Positions 48,095-60,822 of a DNA stretch of 64,000 nucleotides are shown here, one piece after another. The position numbers were made by a program, and so were the translations under genes. This DNA is from Citrus sinensis (lineage: Eukaryota > Streptophyta > Magnoliopsida > Sapindales > Rutaceae). The notes beneath the pieces were generated by a model. That model saw nothing but the letters and a program-made list of their open reading frames with translations. It searched no databases and had not been told where the DNA came from. Where the stretch lies: the NCBI RefSeq assembly GCF_022201045.2, contig NC_068559.1:28217501-28281500 (forward strand), in the 5' to 3' direction. Position 1 is the stretch's first letter. The number at the start of each line of letters is the position of its first letter.

Positions 48095-51000
48095 TCAAAG
48101 CTTTCTGTTGAGAAGGTGGCTAGATGAAGATGGTGCTTTCAATTTAACAATGCTCTCAACAAGCCTCTCATCATGATCAGTACCAAAGAGAAGATTACTC
48201 CAGTTCGTTGACCTCTGGACAATTCGGGAAGGAACACGATCACTATCTTCACCACCAGATGCTTCATACCCATCACTTGTAGATCTCGAAAGTGGAAATC
48301 CTTTCTGAGCTGCTAGACCACCAGTTGATAGGTCAGTCAACCGCCTTGACTCTTCGGCCCCTGATGAGGAGACCCGGAATGGGTGGATATCTGGAGAGTC
48401 TAAACTACTTTCAGGAGAAGAAGCAACAATGCCAGCTGAGCTTGACATTGCTCGGCTTGTTTGGAAAGCACTCCGTGCTTCGAGCTGAAGAGGAGCTAGA
48501 TTAGTTGATGTCTCAGTGAAATTCTTATCAACAGCTTTAGCTGAAACAATTGTTAGGGGATCCATAGGTAAGTCAGCTGGAAGGCGCACCCTCTTACTAG
48601 CTCGCCTTCTGTTGTTGTCAGGCCTTGGGACCATTCGACGGCTACTGCTGCCAAAGCTGCTGTTTGATTCTAGCCCAAAAGGGGCTTCCCGTTTAACCAC
48701 GGGCTGCAGGATTTTGGATTTCTTTCTTGCCTCTGCAGCAGCCTTTGAAATCTCCTCTGCATTCAACCGAGCCAATGTCCATGGACTAATCTTCACTGCT
48801 GGGTTCTTTTTCTTAATTGGTTCCTCTCCCACCGTCTTCTTTCCTAATGAACTTACAGACCCAGTCTCCGGAGGAACTACATCAAACTGGGGGAAAAGAT
48901 GAAAAAACAATTGTCATTTGATTTTTCAAGTAATACAGAAAGCAATACAATCCTCAAAAATTTTCAAAGGACTCCTAGATTTCAAGAATGTACTTTCTGC
49001 ATCTCACCTACTTGATATCCCAATTTACATTGTACATGGTTCAAGCACGGAAAAAAATCCCAAACTTGACACAGACAATTCAGTTTTATTCAACAAAATC
49101 ATACCATCTATTTTAAAAGTCATGAATGGAGATGTTAAAAAATGCTAAAGGAGAACATGGCAGTTCGTGCAATTATATGGATTGTTCACTGAGTCAAAAT
49201 TAATTGGTAAGGGCCAATTTGCAAGCATACTTTCATCTCCCATAGAGAAACAAGGAAAATTGGTCACAATTACCTGATCTTCAAGAAATAAGCGTGGGGG
49301 TGTACACCATGCCCCGCGGTGAAAAGTAGAAAAAGAGCTTGCACTGCTTAATCCAGTAAGCGAGCTGGCAATTGACATTTGTGGACTCTGCTGGCCTCCA
49401 ACTCCTTGTTGCTCTTGTTCCTGCTCCCTTAGAGCTATAATGTAATCATATGTGGTAAGTCCCTGTGAAAAATAAAGAAATGACCTAATAAGCTCAACAG
49501 CACAAGCCAGATGCCACAGAAGAATAGAGCAGGTGCTGAAAAATTAAGCACTAGGAAAGGGGGCAGCATTCTGCCCAGGGGAAAGTTTTTGGAAAAAGCC
49601 CCCAAAGAGAAGTCACAACTAAGAATTAACACATGTAGAGCATCAATTACAATCCTTGATACTGCCGAATTTTATTAAAAGAAAAAAGGAAACAAAGAAA
49701 AAAATCATACAGCTTCATTCACTTATGAAATGAAAACAAAGTTACAGTCAATAAGAAGTGAAGGGGAACATGCAAGGTTACCTTTTTTATTAGGAGGATG
49801 TGGAAAAAGAAGAGCTGAGCAAGTGGTAAGGTTGCAAGCATTGCCAAAATGGTGCATACTGCCTGTAAGAATGCAAATTCTTTTTTAGTTGATATGAGAC
49901 AAAAAATTGAAGTAGCACCGGACACAATGTGGACATGAAAGCTTGTGGATATATGTAAGGTTTATTGGCACTCGCATGCCAGCCAATTAGTATGAATAAC
50001 ATATCAATAGTGGTCAAACACTTACCACCACAATAACAAAGGGAACCAAGGAGAAACTGCTTCCTAACTTGGAGGAAATATCCACAGAGTAACGCTTCCG
50101 CTCCAGGAAGCAAGAGATAAGTACAAAGATACCCGTCACCCATTGTAGAATAAGCTGCAATCTCAAGCCCAAGGTGGACAAACCATGTAGACCTGTCAAT
50201 AATCAATTAAAATGAAAATGACTTGAAAAATAAAGGCTTACACTGGTGTTCTTCAAATTCTGGCCTGTCGCTTGATGGAATGATAATAGCAATTTGATAT
50301 GAAGAAACTGTTCAATGCCAAGAATTGGCAAAGAATATGATATTTTATCGGGAAGCAACAGAGTAAGCAGTATTGGAACCAATAGTTACCCCAAAATCAT
50401 GCAATAACCAAGAATAGGTGACTAAAGAAAAGTTTCAAGACAATGTAGGAGCAATTATGACGAAGAAATTTTTAAAACTACTCCTGTGGGGCAGTTATGA
50501 ATTGAGAAATCACAAGCATTAAAGCTTTCAAAAAGTGAGCTGAAAATGGTGATGACTACTCAGATTAGCTTCCCAAATGATGATGGCTACCGGAAAAGCT
50601 TAACCAATGCTGGAATATGTTAGGCCAACGAAAGGTTTATACTGGATATTAGATACACTGATTAATTGATGAGAGGTTTCCAGTGAACAAATCCAAGAAA
50701 AGCAGAATAAGGAGATTCATGCTCACCAAGAGAAGTGCAGAAACCATTAGGGTGAAAAACTGTCGGTAATTCTTTTTGCCTATACAATTGTTAAGCCACT
50801 GCAAGAACCAAGGACTCAGAGGGCATCAGGATATATCATCAAGTAAGAATAAACAAACCAAAAACAAAAGATCCCATTTACCCTGCAGTGATGATCAAAA
50901 CGGTCGACACATTTGTCACACACTCTACAGTGCTTGCTATACTTGAAAACCTGTTCAAGATGTACAAGAAAAAATATTATGATTTTACCCAATTAGTTCA

Positions 51001-52741
51001 TTTTCAACTGTGTTTAATAGATTACAAACACAACTTGATAATGAGAAAGAAGTAAACTTGAATAAATTTCAAATGATTTCACGTACCTCAACTTCACACA
51101 AGCTGCAATAAAACATGCCATCTTCGCTCATCTGCTGCTCAGATGATTCCTCACTTGAACCAAAACAATTGCAGATAAAAGCACAAGGAGAGAGAACTAA
51201 CGTGCAACAGGAAGAATTCGGTGACAATGCATTTTTCTCCTGAACTTCAGAATTAAGGTCTTTAGAAGTGGTTTCTGCATCCATTGTATCCATTTCCACA
51301 GGTTTGTGCCCGACTGTAGCTGCATTGGCATCATTTATAGATGAAGTCGAATCACCACCTAGTTTAGAATCCTTTGGTCGGGAAGACTTTCCACTGTCCG
51401 GAATCTTGAGGTATTTTTTTGACTTGAAAACTCCTGAGTCAGCAGGATCAGCTGCTGCACACCAAATATACAGTCCAAAGACACAGCCAATCTAAATAGA
51501 AAAGAGGTGTCAATGAATTTCCTCAGGCCATCTCATGCATCGATTGCAATTAGTCAGGACACAAACCAAATGTACATATACTACATAATGTGATGATAAT
51601 ATATGTTTTGACTAGTGAAAACTTGTACCTGTCACTAATGCATTGAAATATACACATATTTTATAGCCACTATAAATGCAATTCATATATCAACATTCAA
51701 GGACAGAGAAACTTCATACATAGTTGAAACAAATGCTAATTATTTGCATCAGGCAAGCAACCAAGAAATAGTGATCAAAATCTGCGAAGTATTTTAAACA
51801 GATGTCCAAGTTCAATAATACCTATTTCTGTGTGATAAAAAACTAGTATTTGTCACTGGTTTGACTGCACACTTGTGCTTAATATGACTGTGATAAGCAC
51901 AATAATTTAGTACTGGAAGTAACCACAAAATCTTTGTGGAATGGGCTTATCTTTACCTCTAGATGATGGATTCAATTAACAGAAACTGCTTTAAATTAAC
52001 ATTAATAGTCATATATAAAAGAAGAATTCCCAATCAAAGAAAAAATAAGGTTTAGTAGTTATGCCCGAACAAGTGACAAACATGTATGATATTTCAACTG
52101 AATCAAATTTGAAATTCAGAAGCTATGGAATACATTGCCATCCAAAAGATGCAATAACTAAAAGACAAGCAACCCACGTTATCCTTGTCAACTAAAGTGA
52201 CAGGTTCACGGAACACTTGAAAGGATCTATGTTTAATTTTGCCAAATGACAAACATAAATAACCCAGAAAGGGAAAGCATCCCAATTTTGAGAAGAACAA
52301 GATACATATCATAAATTTAAAACCAAACAAAATGAATGAAAATCCAGCAAGCAGAGAAGCTCAGATCTCAGTTCATCAAAGTCCAACACATTTGAAATGC
52401 ACGATATATAAGCATAAATAGGATAGAGAAAATGTGAAATGGCTCATAAGACTTGAGCTTAAAAAATAGGAGCGCTTACAAGAGGACTGTAGATTCCCAT
52501 TATAATAAGCTGCAAAATCCTCTTCCCAACAAAAGGAGCGAAGAAAACATAGAAAGCAAACCCCAATGCCATAAACACTGCAACGGCCACCACCTTCAAA
52601 GACCCAAAACAAGCACTAAAAATCCAAACTTTAACCAATGAAAATCCCCCAAAAAGTCAAAAAAAAAAAAGGTCACGAAAGCTTAAGAAAAACAAATACC
52701 TGAAGAGGGTGGTAAGGTAGTTGCCAACCATGCTTCCTCAT
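48095..52741 (-). CDS. PAT22: DHHC protein S-acyltransferase, 630 aa, nine exons
   Basis: Minus-strand exons are 52741-52700, 52593-52480, 51491-51087, 50950-50882, 50798-50727, 50154-50026, 49862-49782, 49462-49274 and 48886-48095; all are in phase with GT-AG borders. The start gives MRKHGWQLPYHPLQ. Two N-terminal membrane segments (about residues 15-36 and 43-66) precede the Cys-rich domain CSLCEVEVFKYSKHCRVCDK with the catalytic FDHHC (DHHC at about 206-209), then WLNNCIGKKNYRQFF and two more segments ending LPLAQLFFFHILLIKK and the TTYDY motif. The long C-terminus (HRGAWCTPPRLFLEDQ, KISPWTLARLNAEEISKAAA, FQTSRAMSSSAG) is soluble. The enzyme palmitoylates cysteines of membrane-associated proteins at endomembranes or the plasma membrane. 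The sequence matches my memory of Arabidopsis At1g69420, the neighbour of AGO7; the symbol follows from that. Confidence 0.95.
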
Positions 52742-53250
52742 TTTTTCATAAATGTGGAAACTTGCAAACTCAGAGAAGGAAAATGCGAAACAAAAGCAAA
52801 TAAAAAATAAAAAAATTTGTCCTCTCAGAACCTTGGTTTACATATTTTTTTAATCACTTTCCCTCATTTTCCGGTAAAAATAATAATAATAATAATAATA
52901 AAGATCACTCACCGGTCACTCAATACCAACCAAATGAAATATTCCAAAGAACATTTGTTTTTCCAGTAAAGAAGATAAGAGAAGGTTTGTTTTTTGTTCA
53001 GTCAAAACAACCAAAGCCCCCAAGTAGTAATCTGGATTTGGTTTTCTCTTTATTTTATTTGACAAGCAAGCTTTTTACTTGGGCAAGGCGGCAACAACAA
53101 CAACAACAAAGATCTGTGATTTGTTACTGTCAGAGCTATGAGAGAGAGAGAGAGAGAAGAAGATTGAAATGGGGTTGTCTGGTTTTGCTTTTTGATGCCT
53201 ATAATTACATTTCATTACCTCGCAAACCAACTTTTACTTTTCATTTTTTT
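52742..53250 (-). promoter_or_regulatory. Leader and promoter side of the DHHC gene
   Basis: On the minus strand this region is upstream of the start codon. It includes an (AAT)n run near 52880-52901, a (CAA)n run at about 53093-53108 and a (GA)n run at about 53141-53157, typical of plant leaders. No transcription start can be fixed. Confidence 0.4.
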
Positions 53251-55196
53251 TTCCCCTGTTGTTTCTAGCGTTACCTTTTTCTCTGGGGCAAATCATGTGT
53301 CACAGAGACAGTTGTTTTGGTGTTCCTTTGGTTTCACCTTTTGTAATTTCTGCTTGCTTCTACTGGCTACTGCCACTCCCTTCTTTTAAAGCTTCCTCTT
53401 TTTTTTTTTTCTTTTTTTTTTGGTTTTTAATAACTCCTACACTTACTACACCCCCTCATTGTACTTTATGCCCCTGCTTTTAGTATTATTTGGTTTAGCA
53501 GAATTTGTTGTTGTTGCTATTGAATCGAATATATGAGAGGATGATAATAATAATGAAGCCAATATTTAATGTACCATAATCTTATTCGTAATTCACTAAT
53601 AAAAGAAATCTAATAAATAAATTTCTACTTTTGAAAAGGTGAAAAAGATAAGTATTTTATTATTATTTTTTTTTTTTTGTGTCTTCATGGATGAATCAAA
53701 TGAAACAACCAAGCCTAGAGAGGAAGCAAAGTTGGAGCAGGGAACCCCACTTTCATTAATGCATTTTTCTGCTTTAAAGCTTTTGTTTCCATCATTATCA
53801 GAGATGGGCATGCCTTTTGGCTGAATCCTCTTCATCGGCCCTAATACTAGACAAATACCCACTAATATTAAATTTGTTATTTTCTTCTTCTTCTTCTTTT
53901 TTATTTATTTTATTTATAAAAATGAGAATCAAAATAAATTGTATTACTTATTTTGTAAGCCAAATTAGAATGAATTATTAGTTAATTTATTGTCATTATT
54001 TATTATAATAATAGTGCTTATAATAATAATAATTATTTAAAATCATTATTGTTTATACTAATAATAATAAATTAATAAATTTAAATAATAATAACATTAA
54101 TAAACAACAAAGACAATAATAATAATAATAATAATAAACATTAACAGAAACTAAACTGTGTCAAACAAAAACTAATCCACTAATTTAGCCTGCATTGAAT
54201 TATATTTAATTAACATAAATAAAAATAAAGTTAAAAATATGGGATTAAATAAACTTTGATTTTGATAATGATTAGGGCTTTTCAATGCTTTTGCTTGGGG
54301 AAGAGCATTTTTGGCATTTTCTTGTCAGATATTGATCCTGATGAGAAAGGATTTGAAAAAGTTGAAATATTACAACATCCAACGGCTGAAATTGCACGTA
54401 AGCCAAAGAGAGAATCATACAACAGCCATTGATTATGCTAACGAGGGGGAACGACCTGACAAAGGCAGCTCAACTGCATTAATAAATGTTTTGGATCTCT
54501 ATCTGTCGTTCCTCTCAAAAAAAGGACTCGCATTGCTCACGTTTTTCCAAACCCCACCGGCCTTACTATAAGGCCCCACGACACTGTAGTGTTGCTTGTG
54601 GTTTCGGTTGAATCAATCGGGATGTGATCCGACGGTCCAGATTGAAACTCAATCTAAAAAGTTGAACAGTAGTTGTTGTGGCAGTAGTAGTAGTACCGAG
54701 ATGTACAAAGACTCAGTAGCGAGATGCGAGCTGTGAGGTGTAGGTACCAGGCAGCTTTTTGTACGCTAGCTATTAACAGCATCATGTCACGTGCAAAAAA
54801 AATAATGCATGGGCTATTCTGTTCATTATTATTATTTATTTATTTATTTATATTTGTCCAATCTCCAATCGCACTGGCAATGGCTGGCAGTAATTTACAA
54901 ACCATATTGCTTTAGAAAATTCAGATTCGTTCTATTTGCTTCTCTATTAAAAATAAAATTATCATAAAACTGAAAAAAAATGGAAACAAAGCCAAATCAT
55001 TTCAAACGGTACTGTTGAATCCAGTCCAATTTTACCTGCCCCTATAATATATTCTATTATTTTCATAACTCTAATATTTGAAATTTTTATATATAGCACT
55101 TATTTGATCCACGATCTTAAATTTTAATTAAAGTTTGAAAATCTAAAATCTTGAATTGAATATATATGTTTATAAAGAGAGAATGTGTGTGTATGT

Positions 55197-55385
55197 GATA
55201 CCATGTTTACTTAGTTAAGATATTTAATTTGTATATTAATAATGTGTCACAAATTCATTATTTAAATTAAAAATGATAAAATTTAGTAATTATTTATCAT
55301 TTGAACCAATCAAGAAATTATACATTATGTGCCACATCAATTGAGATATATAATTTGTATCTGAACTACGTAAGTATAACATACT
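55197..55385. mobile_element. Probable small foldback MITE
   Basis: The left side GATACCATGTTTACTTAGTT and the right side (reverse complement GTTATACTTACGTAGTTC) are diverged inverted copies, continuing with AATTTGTAT/ATACAAATT and GTGTCACA/GTGGCACA pairs. Sequence at about 62030-62200 shares the CACATTATTTGAGATACAAA theme. Target duplications are unclear. Confidence 0.45.
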
Positions 55386-55557
55386 ATTTCGAATAAGATA
55401 ATAAGGTGAGGATTGCATTAAAATACAAATAAACACATCATTTAATGTATTAAAAGCTGTACTTTTTTGTTATAAATTTAATGCATTAAATTTGTAATTT
55501 TTTATTCGTTAGCAATGTTCCCACTTTGTTAAACGAAAATACATACACTGTACAATA

Positions 55558-55589
55558 CATATATATATACACATACATATATGTATGTA

Positions 55590-55620
<31 letters not shown>

Positions 55621-55621
55621 T
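55558..55621. repeat. Compound TA/TATG/GT microsatellite
   Basis: ATATATATA, then TATG units, then about ten GT units. Confidence 0.9.
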
Positions 55622-56815
55622 TATATGTATAGTCTTATGTAGCAATATGAGGGTGGAAGAAGGGAATAAGCTCGAGACAAACAATTTTATTAAAATAATC
55701 AGGATTCAACGTTGCTCTTTCGAGATTGTTGTTAATTATTGTTTAGTATATTAAGAGAATATTGGGATTTTGGATTTGAACAACCATAAGAAAACAAACA
55801 AATAAATAGATAAACGTGCAAAGGATGGAGGATGCGATTGTTTTTTTTATATTCTTGAATTGATTATATGTGATTTGATTAATCCACAATTTGCATTTTA
55901 ATTGAACTAATCATGTGTGTATATCTCAATTATCAAGGACGATTCAACTATTAGACAAGTTATGCTCGATATTTTAAAACTCATTTCAAATGATATTCAT
56001 CAAGTAGATAATCGATTTAATTAAAACGAAAAACTATCAACCACTTTATCACACACCATAACACATTATTTTCATATGGAAGTTGTAATAAAATTTTAAA
56101 TGTTTATCATTTATCATTTTAAAAAGATAGTATTTATGAATATAAACATTTAGTAGACCTATCGGATAACAGTATTCATTCCTTTCTTCACTTTCTTTTT
56201 CTTTTTTTTTTCTTTTTTTGGGTGAAACTCTCTCATTTCTTCACTTAAACCTTAAGAAATTAATCAATCAATAGTAATCAAATAGAAAAAGAAAGAAAGA
56301 AAGAAAGAAAGAGACTCTTTTGATAGATTGGATGAAGTGGACCCAAACGTTTTGAACAATTAGGGAGACCAATTAAGCCGAAAGTCATGAGATCAAAATG
56401 ATCATATTAGCAAAAGCAGCTTTTGCTTCATTTGGAAGCAAATTAAAAGCAACACCAATTAAAAGAAAGCAGAACTCCTGTCTTGCATTTATTTATTTAT
56501 TTTTATCTGTTTTTTTTTTTTTTTTTTTTCTTTTGATTTGTTGTTTTCGGCAACATAATTCCAGATTCTGCGTTGAACGCATTACGCATCAGCAGAGTAT
56601 AATGTTGAAACTTAATAATAATAATAATAATTCCATATTCATTTTTATGTGAAATGAAAAGTTTTGATTGACTGGATACGTTGGCCTAAAAGCAAGAAAA
56701 TACCTTTTTCGTTTTTTCCATTGCTGCGAAAGTGACCTATTATGGATGATGAATGGCAAGTGATTCATTCTATTTGCCATTCATTCTATGTATTAAGTAT
56801 TAGTGTCTAGTTATG

Positions 56816-56932
56816 TTGTAATTGTGCTATGGTACCACAGATGCTTTTAATTATTATATTTAATTAATATAATTATACAATTATAGATTTAATAGCTGAA
56901 AGTAACTGTGGTACCATACCACAGTTGCAATA
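56816..56932. mobile_element. 117-bp foldback MITE
   Basis: CTATGGTACCACAG on the left pairs with CTGTGGTACCAT on the right. The flanks TAGTTATG (56808-56815) and TAGTTTTG (56933-56940) agree at seven of eight positions, suggesting a hAT-type target duplication. Confidence 0.65.
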
Positions 56933-56940
56933 TAGTTTTG

Positions 56941-58253
56941 TCCTAAATATTAACCCTACAAAAACCCAAAAAAAAAAAAAAAAAACTAAAGTGGTCTCTG
57001 ATTTTTTTCACTGAATATTGAATGAATCTGAATTTGAATTATCTCGAATTGATCTAAAATGTTTGTTTTCCTTTTCTAATTATATGATTAAATACATCAG
57101 CTTGTACTTGCGTCGTAAGTTAAAACGCTGAACCGACATGCGGATAAGGTGGGTTACTTTTGCACTGACCCTCAACTAATCCACAAAGCGTATACTTAAC
57201 TTCACAGAATAAAAATAATTTGTACCCCATAATCTTCAACGTGGTCTTTAAAATCAATCAAGCCCATGAGTAGCCCGGGTCATTGCCAATTAAGAGTGGG
57301 CCATCAATTTTTCTTCCGACACTTGGCTTGAATTGCATTAAAATAAAAAATAAAAGAAGGAAAATGACAAGTGGGGGCAGCATTGGGGATGGGTCTATTG
57401 CCTAGTGCTGCAATTCATCATCTTCGTTCGTAAATGTTAACTTTAGAAGACGAGCACGTGATTGGTTTAATTATATCAAATGTTCCAAGTGGCATGATGT
57501 ATCATCGTCATCATCATCATAGCTGGCTCTTGGGGTACATATTTAGTTGGAATTGAATTTGTGATCGATAGGGAACTTACTTTGTTCCAACACATAAAAT
57601 CATCCTTTCTAGTGGTACTCCTACGAACGGCGGCCATCGCACAACATTTTTGGTATGGTGATATTGTTCAATAATCAATTATAAATTTATTTTTTATTTA
57701 TTAACTACCATAATATAAAAACCACACCCAAATAATAATAATAATAAAAAAAAAAACTAATGCTAACTCGCACAAATCCTAGGTCACGAATTTGCTTAAT
57801 GCTACATTATGATGGTGCGTTGCATCATAATGCAGCCCTGTAAATTGTAACGTGCTATAAAACAAATATGAATAATAACGACAAAACTCGAGCCCAGAAC
57901 CAGAACAAGAAACCATTAAGGGCCCAAGTTTCCAAACCATGTGCAAACGTCATGGGCCCGATTTAATTTAAAATCATTAACCATCATCGTGCATTGGATG
58001 CTGTCGTGCTATGATGAAGATTGGATGATCGATCGATCGATCATTCAAAAATTTCTCCATTCTTTTTGGTAGCAAATGTTCAATCAAATATTTGACCAAG
58101 CAGAGCTTTAATAAGTGTCTAGTAGTAGTAGTAATTCGCAGTGAAGGGAATGAAGGGAAGAGACAATTACAAGTTGGAAATACGGATCCCAATAAGTTGA
58201 ATGAAAATAAATGATTTCCATGTGCATCGATCCTTGCACATTTACATTGGCCA
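56941..58253. other. Spacer, nothing recognised
   Basis: AT-rich with an A-run near 56970, an (ATC)n patch near 57505 and a (GATC)n run at about 58026-58043. No gene is supported. Confidence 0.4.
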
Positions 58254-58991
58254 TAGGGGTGTCAAAAAAGCCCGCCCGGACCGGACCCGGACCGGACCCG
58301 GCCCGGACCCGGCCAATCCGGTCCGGGCAAAACCCGGACCGCATGCATATAAAAACCGGATCCGGGTTTGAAATTCTCAAACCCGGACATTTCCAGGCCC
58401 GGGTCCGGGTTCAACACAAAAATCCCGGAACCCGGACCGGACCCGGTTTTTTAATAAATTTAAAAAATAAATATATTATATATAAATATATAATTATGAA
58501 TTTATGATATGTTAGATGTTATTTAAATTTATTGTGTTGTTGAATTTAATTTATTTATTTTATATATAGATTGAATGAGTTTAAGTTAGAAATTAGATGA
58601 ATTTAGGTATTAGAAAGTAGATTGAAATAATTTTTATTTATCATTTGTGCAAAATTTGCATTGTTAATGTGTTATATATTTGTATTTGACTATTTTCTTT
58701 TTTAAAGTTTGAGATTGAATGAGTTTATTTGATTATTTTCTTTTTTAAAATTTGCATTGTTAGAGAAATGAAAAAAAAAATTAAAGAAAAAAATTGAAAA
58801 AAAATTGAAGTTATCACATGCGGGTTTTAAAAACCCGGATCAAAACCCGGACCCGGAAGGTGCCGGGCTCAAGCCCGGACCGCACCCGGAAAAACCGGGT
58901 TTTAACCCGGGTCCGGGCTTGCATTTCTCTCATCCGGTCCGGTCCCGGGCAACACCAAAACCCGGACCGGACCCGGATTTTGCCAAGTCTA
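58254..58991. mobile_element. hAT element with dense CCGGACCCGG arrays, 738 bp
   Basis: Starts TAGGGGTGTCAAAA and ends TTTTGCCAAGTCTA, flanked by a perfect 8-bp duplication ATTGGCCA (58246-58253, 58992-58999). Both subterminal zones (58275-58445 and 58825-58980) are packed with CCCGGACC/GGTCCGGG motifs in both orientations; the middle is AT-rich and empty. The short frames that cross the arrays (Pro/Gly/Arg/Asp repeats) are by-products, not genes. Confidence 0.88.
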
Positions 58992-58999
58992 ATTGGCCA

Positions 59000-59802
59000 T
59001 AATTTTTCAGAACATGGGCATTTAAATGCTTGTCCATCGATTAGGAGGCTTAAATCTTTTATTTTTTTCTCTTAATTTCCCACTTCTTTTTTCTCTCTTA
59101 AGTCTTACCCCCCTGCAACTACTTGCTCCCATTCGTTGACCATTCCACAATGTTTCTAGAATTCAATTTCAACATTGTACGTGATTTATCATATGATATG
59201 CATAATACACAAATAAAGCATATTTGCATTATTCCATATGCTATTAGGTGCTACATTTTATTGTCACTTGATGACATTTTTGTGGGCAGGTCAGTTGGTG
59301 TTGCATGTTGTTGGTTTTGGACTGCCCCAGATTAAAAAACAATTAATTTTTGGGGGTTTTTTTTTTTTCATTCATTCATTGTATGTGACATTCAAAGCAC
59401 AATAGTATAAATTTTAATGCACCTAAGTTGGGTAGGTGATTGACAATATCAAATTCTGTATCTTCTTTGGTTTGGCTGTTTATTAAAATAATAAGCTGTT
59501 TATAATGTAATTCCACTTACTCTTTTAAACAACAGCAAAAGAATTGGATAGGTAATAATACTGGATTTGGTCTAAGCTCCAACATCACAACATAAATAAA
59601 TATATTTGAATTATTTAATTTATTTTGGTGCTTTTGTTGTAGTAGTTGGATGTTCTATGTTTCATTTCATTGCGCCCTATGGAAAAAAATAAAATTGAAT
59701 GAGTGTACTCAAAATAATAAATTAATACATCAATAATGGTGCTTCTACTAACTAAAAATTAAAGTAAATTGAAATTGGACTGGAAAATGAGAGTTGAAAT
59801 AA
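59000..59802. other. Spacer, nothing recognised
   Basis: No supported gene or repeat unit. Short AT-rich tracts only. Confidence 0.4.
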
Positions 59803-60822
59803 GGTGTTTATTTGAACATTAGAAATCAGAATCAGAACGACTTGTATTTACCATTGATGTGTTTATTTTTATCTTAGAGTATGAACGAATTGTTACAAGT
59901 TACTAACATGCTCATTAATTAATTATTATTATTATTTGTTATGATAATTGTGATTATCATTATTATTATTAACACTAATATGTTGTTAACAACAACAACA
60001 ACAATAATAATAACAATAATAATCATCATCATCGTTGGTGATCGGTAGCAACAACAATCAATAGCCGCACCGCCAGTAACGAGGCAACATGCAAAGACCA
60101 ACAACAATCTATTGCATTCGACCAGTGACGATTTGCTGTGATGGCCAACAACAATTTGCAGCATTTGATGACACTAGCGATGAGTAGCAATAAGAGATAA
60201 GTTCAATCACTACGATTGGTTCTAATCGGGTTACAATTTAACCATTTTCGATTGAATTTTTGCATTTTATTCTTTCTTGAATTGAGGATAAAATGGAAAA
60301 AATAAAAATTTGGTGGGGGTAAAAATGTTAGTTATAGGAATGAGTTCTAATTCTTAAGCTTCCTTAGAAATCATAACTCTAGTAATCATTTCCAAATAAA
60401 TGGGTCTTTGTCATATCCCACATTACGTGTGAGCAATTTCATAGGTTAGTTTATAAATCATGGGTTCTCCTAATCAAATAGATGCATCTTGGATTGCAAA
60501 GCCCAATAATTAAATCGTGACAGGTCGTGTGTCCAAAGTAGACAATATCTACTTAGTTGTTGAGCTTAGGTTGTTACAATTATACAATATCTCACATAGA
60601 TATACTAACTTATAAGTCATAACTCTTTTAACTAAGTAGATGCGTTTTGGGTTCAAAAGTCCAATAACAAAACCCTAACAGATTGTGTACACAAAGCAAA
60701 TAATATCTACGTAGTTGTTGGGTTTAGGGTGTTATAGTCATGTACCAATTTGATTCACATTCCCCGCTTCTTATTTTAGAAGTAATAAATTATCATTCCC
60801 ATCAATGATAGGTAAACACACC
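59803..60822. mobile_element. Foldback element, family member B (about 1,020 bp)
   Basis: The left end GGTGTTTATTTGAACATTAG and the right end (reverse complement GGTGTGTTTACCTATCATTG) are inverted, diverged copies. Possible flanks are GAAATAA and CAAATAA. Like the element at 37292-38102 it has AAC/AAT trinucleotide runs (59925-60030) and a GC-richer middle with GCAACAACAATC-type sequence. It carries an extra insert of about 330 bp (60409-60736) absent from the other copy. Confidence 0.5.
60409..60736 (-). mobile_element. Two tandem LTR-like repeats nested in element B (fossil)
   Basis: Two diverged direct repeats of about 170 and 154 bp (60409-60578 and 60583-60736). Read on the minus strand, the first begins TGTAACAACC and ends ATATGACA, the TG...CA form of LTRs, with almost nothing between the two. 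The size suggests a TRIM-like short LTR element. It is old, non-coding and clearly diverged between its two repeats. The family is a guess. Confidence 0.4.

Larger units (their letters stand above)
53251..56815. other. AT-rich spacer, no gene supported
   Basis: Holds (AAT)n runs near 54115-54136, a foldback at about 55197-55385, a TATG/GT microsatellite at 55558-55621 and an (AAAG)n run near 56286-56312. The 86-codon frame at 54311 has no recognisable features. Confidence 0.4.

Noticed and set aside
54311-54571. 86-codon open frame in the spacer.
   Set aside because: No domain, no splice partner, no codon bias or homology that I can recognise.
58211-59075. Pro/Gly/Asp/Arg-rich open frames over the hAT element at 58254.
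   Set aside because: They are translations of the CCGGACCCGG arrays inside the transposon and occur in several frames at once.
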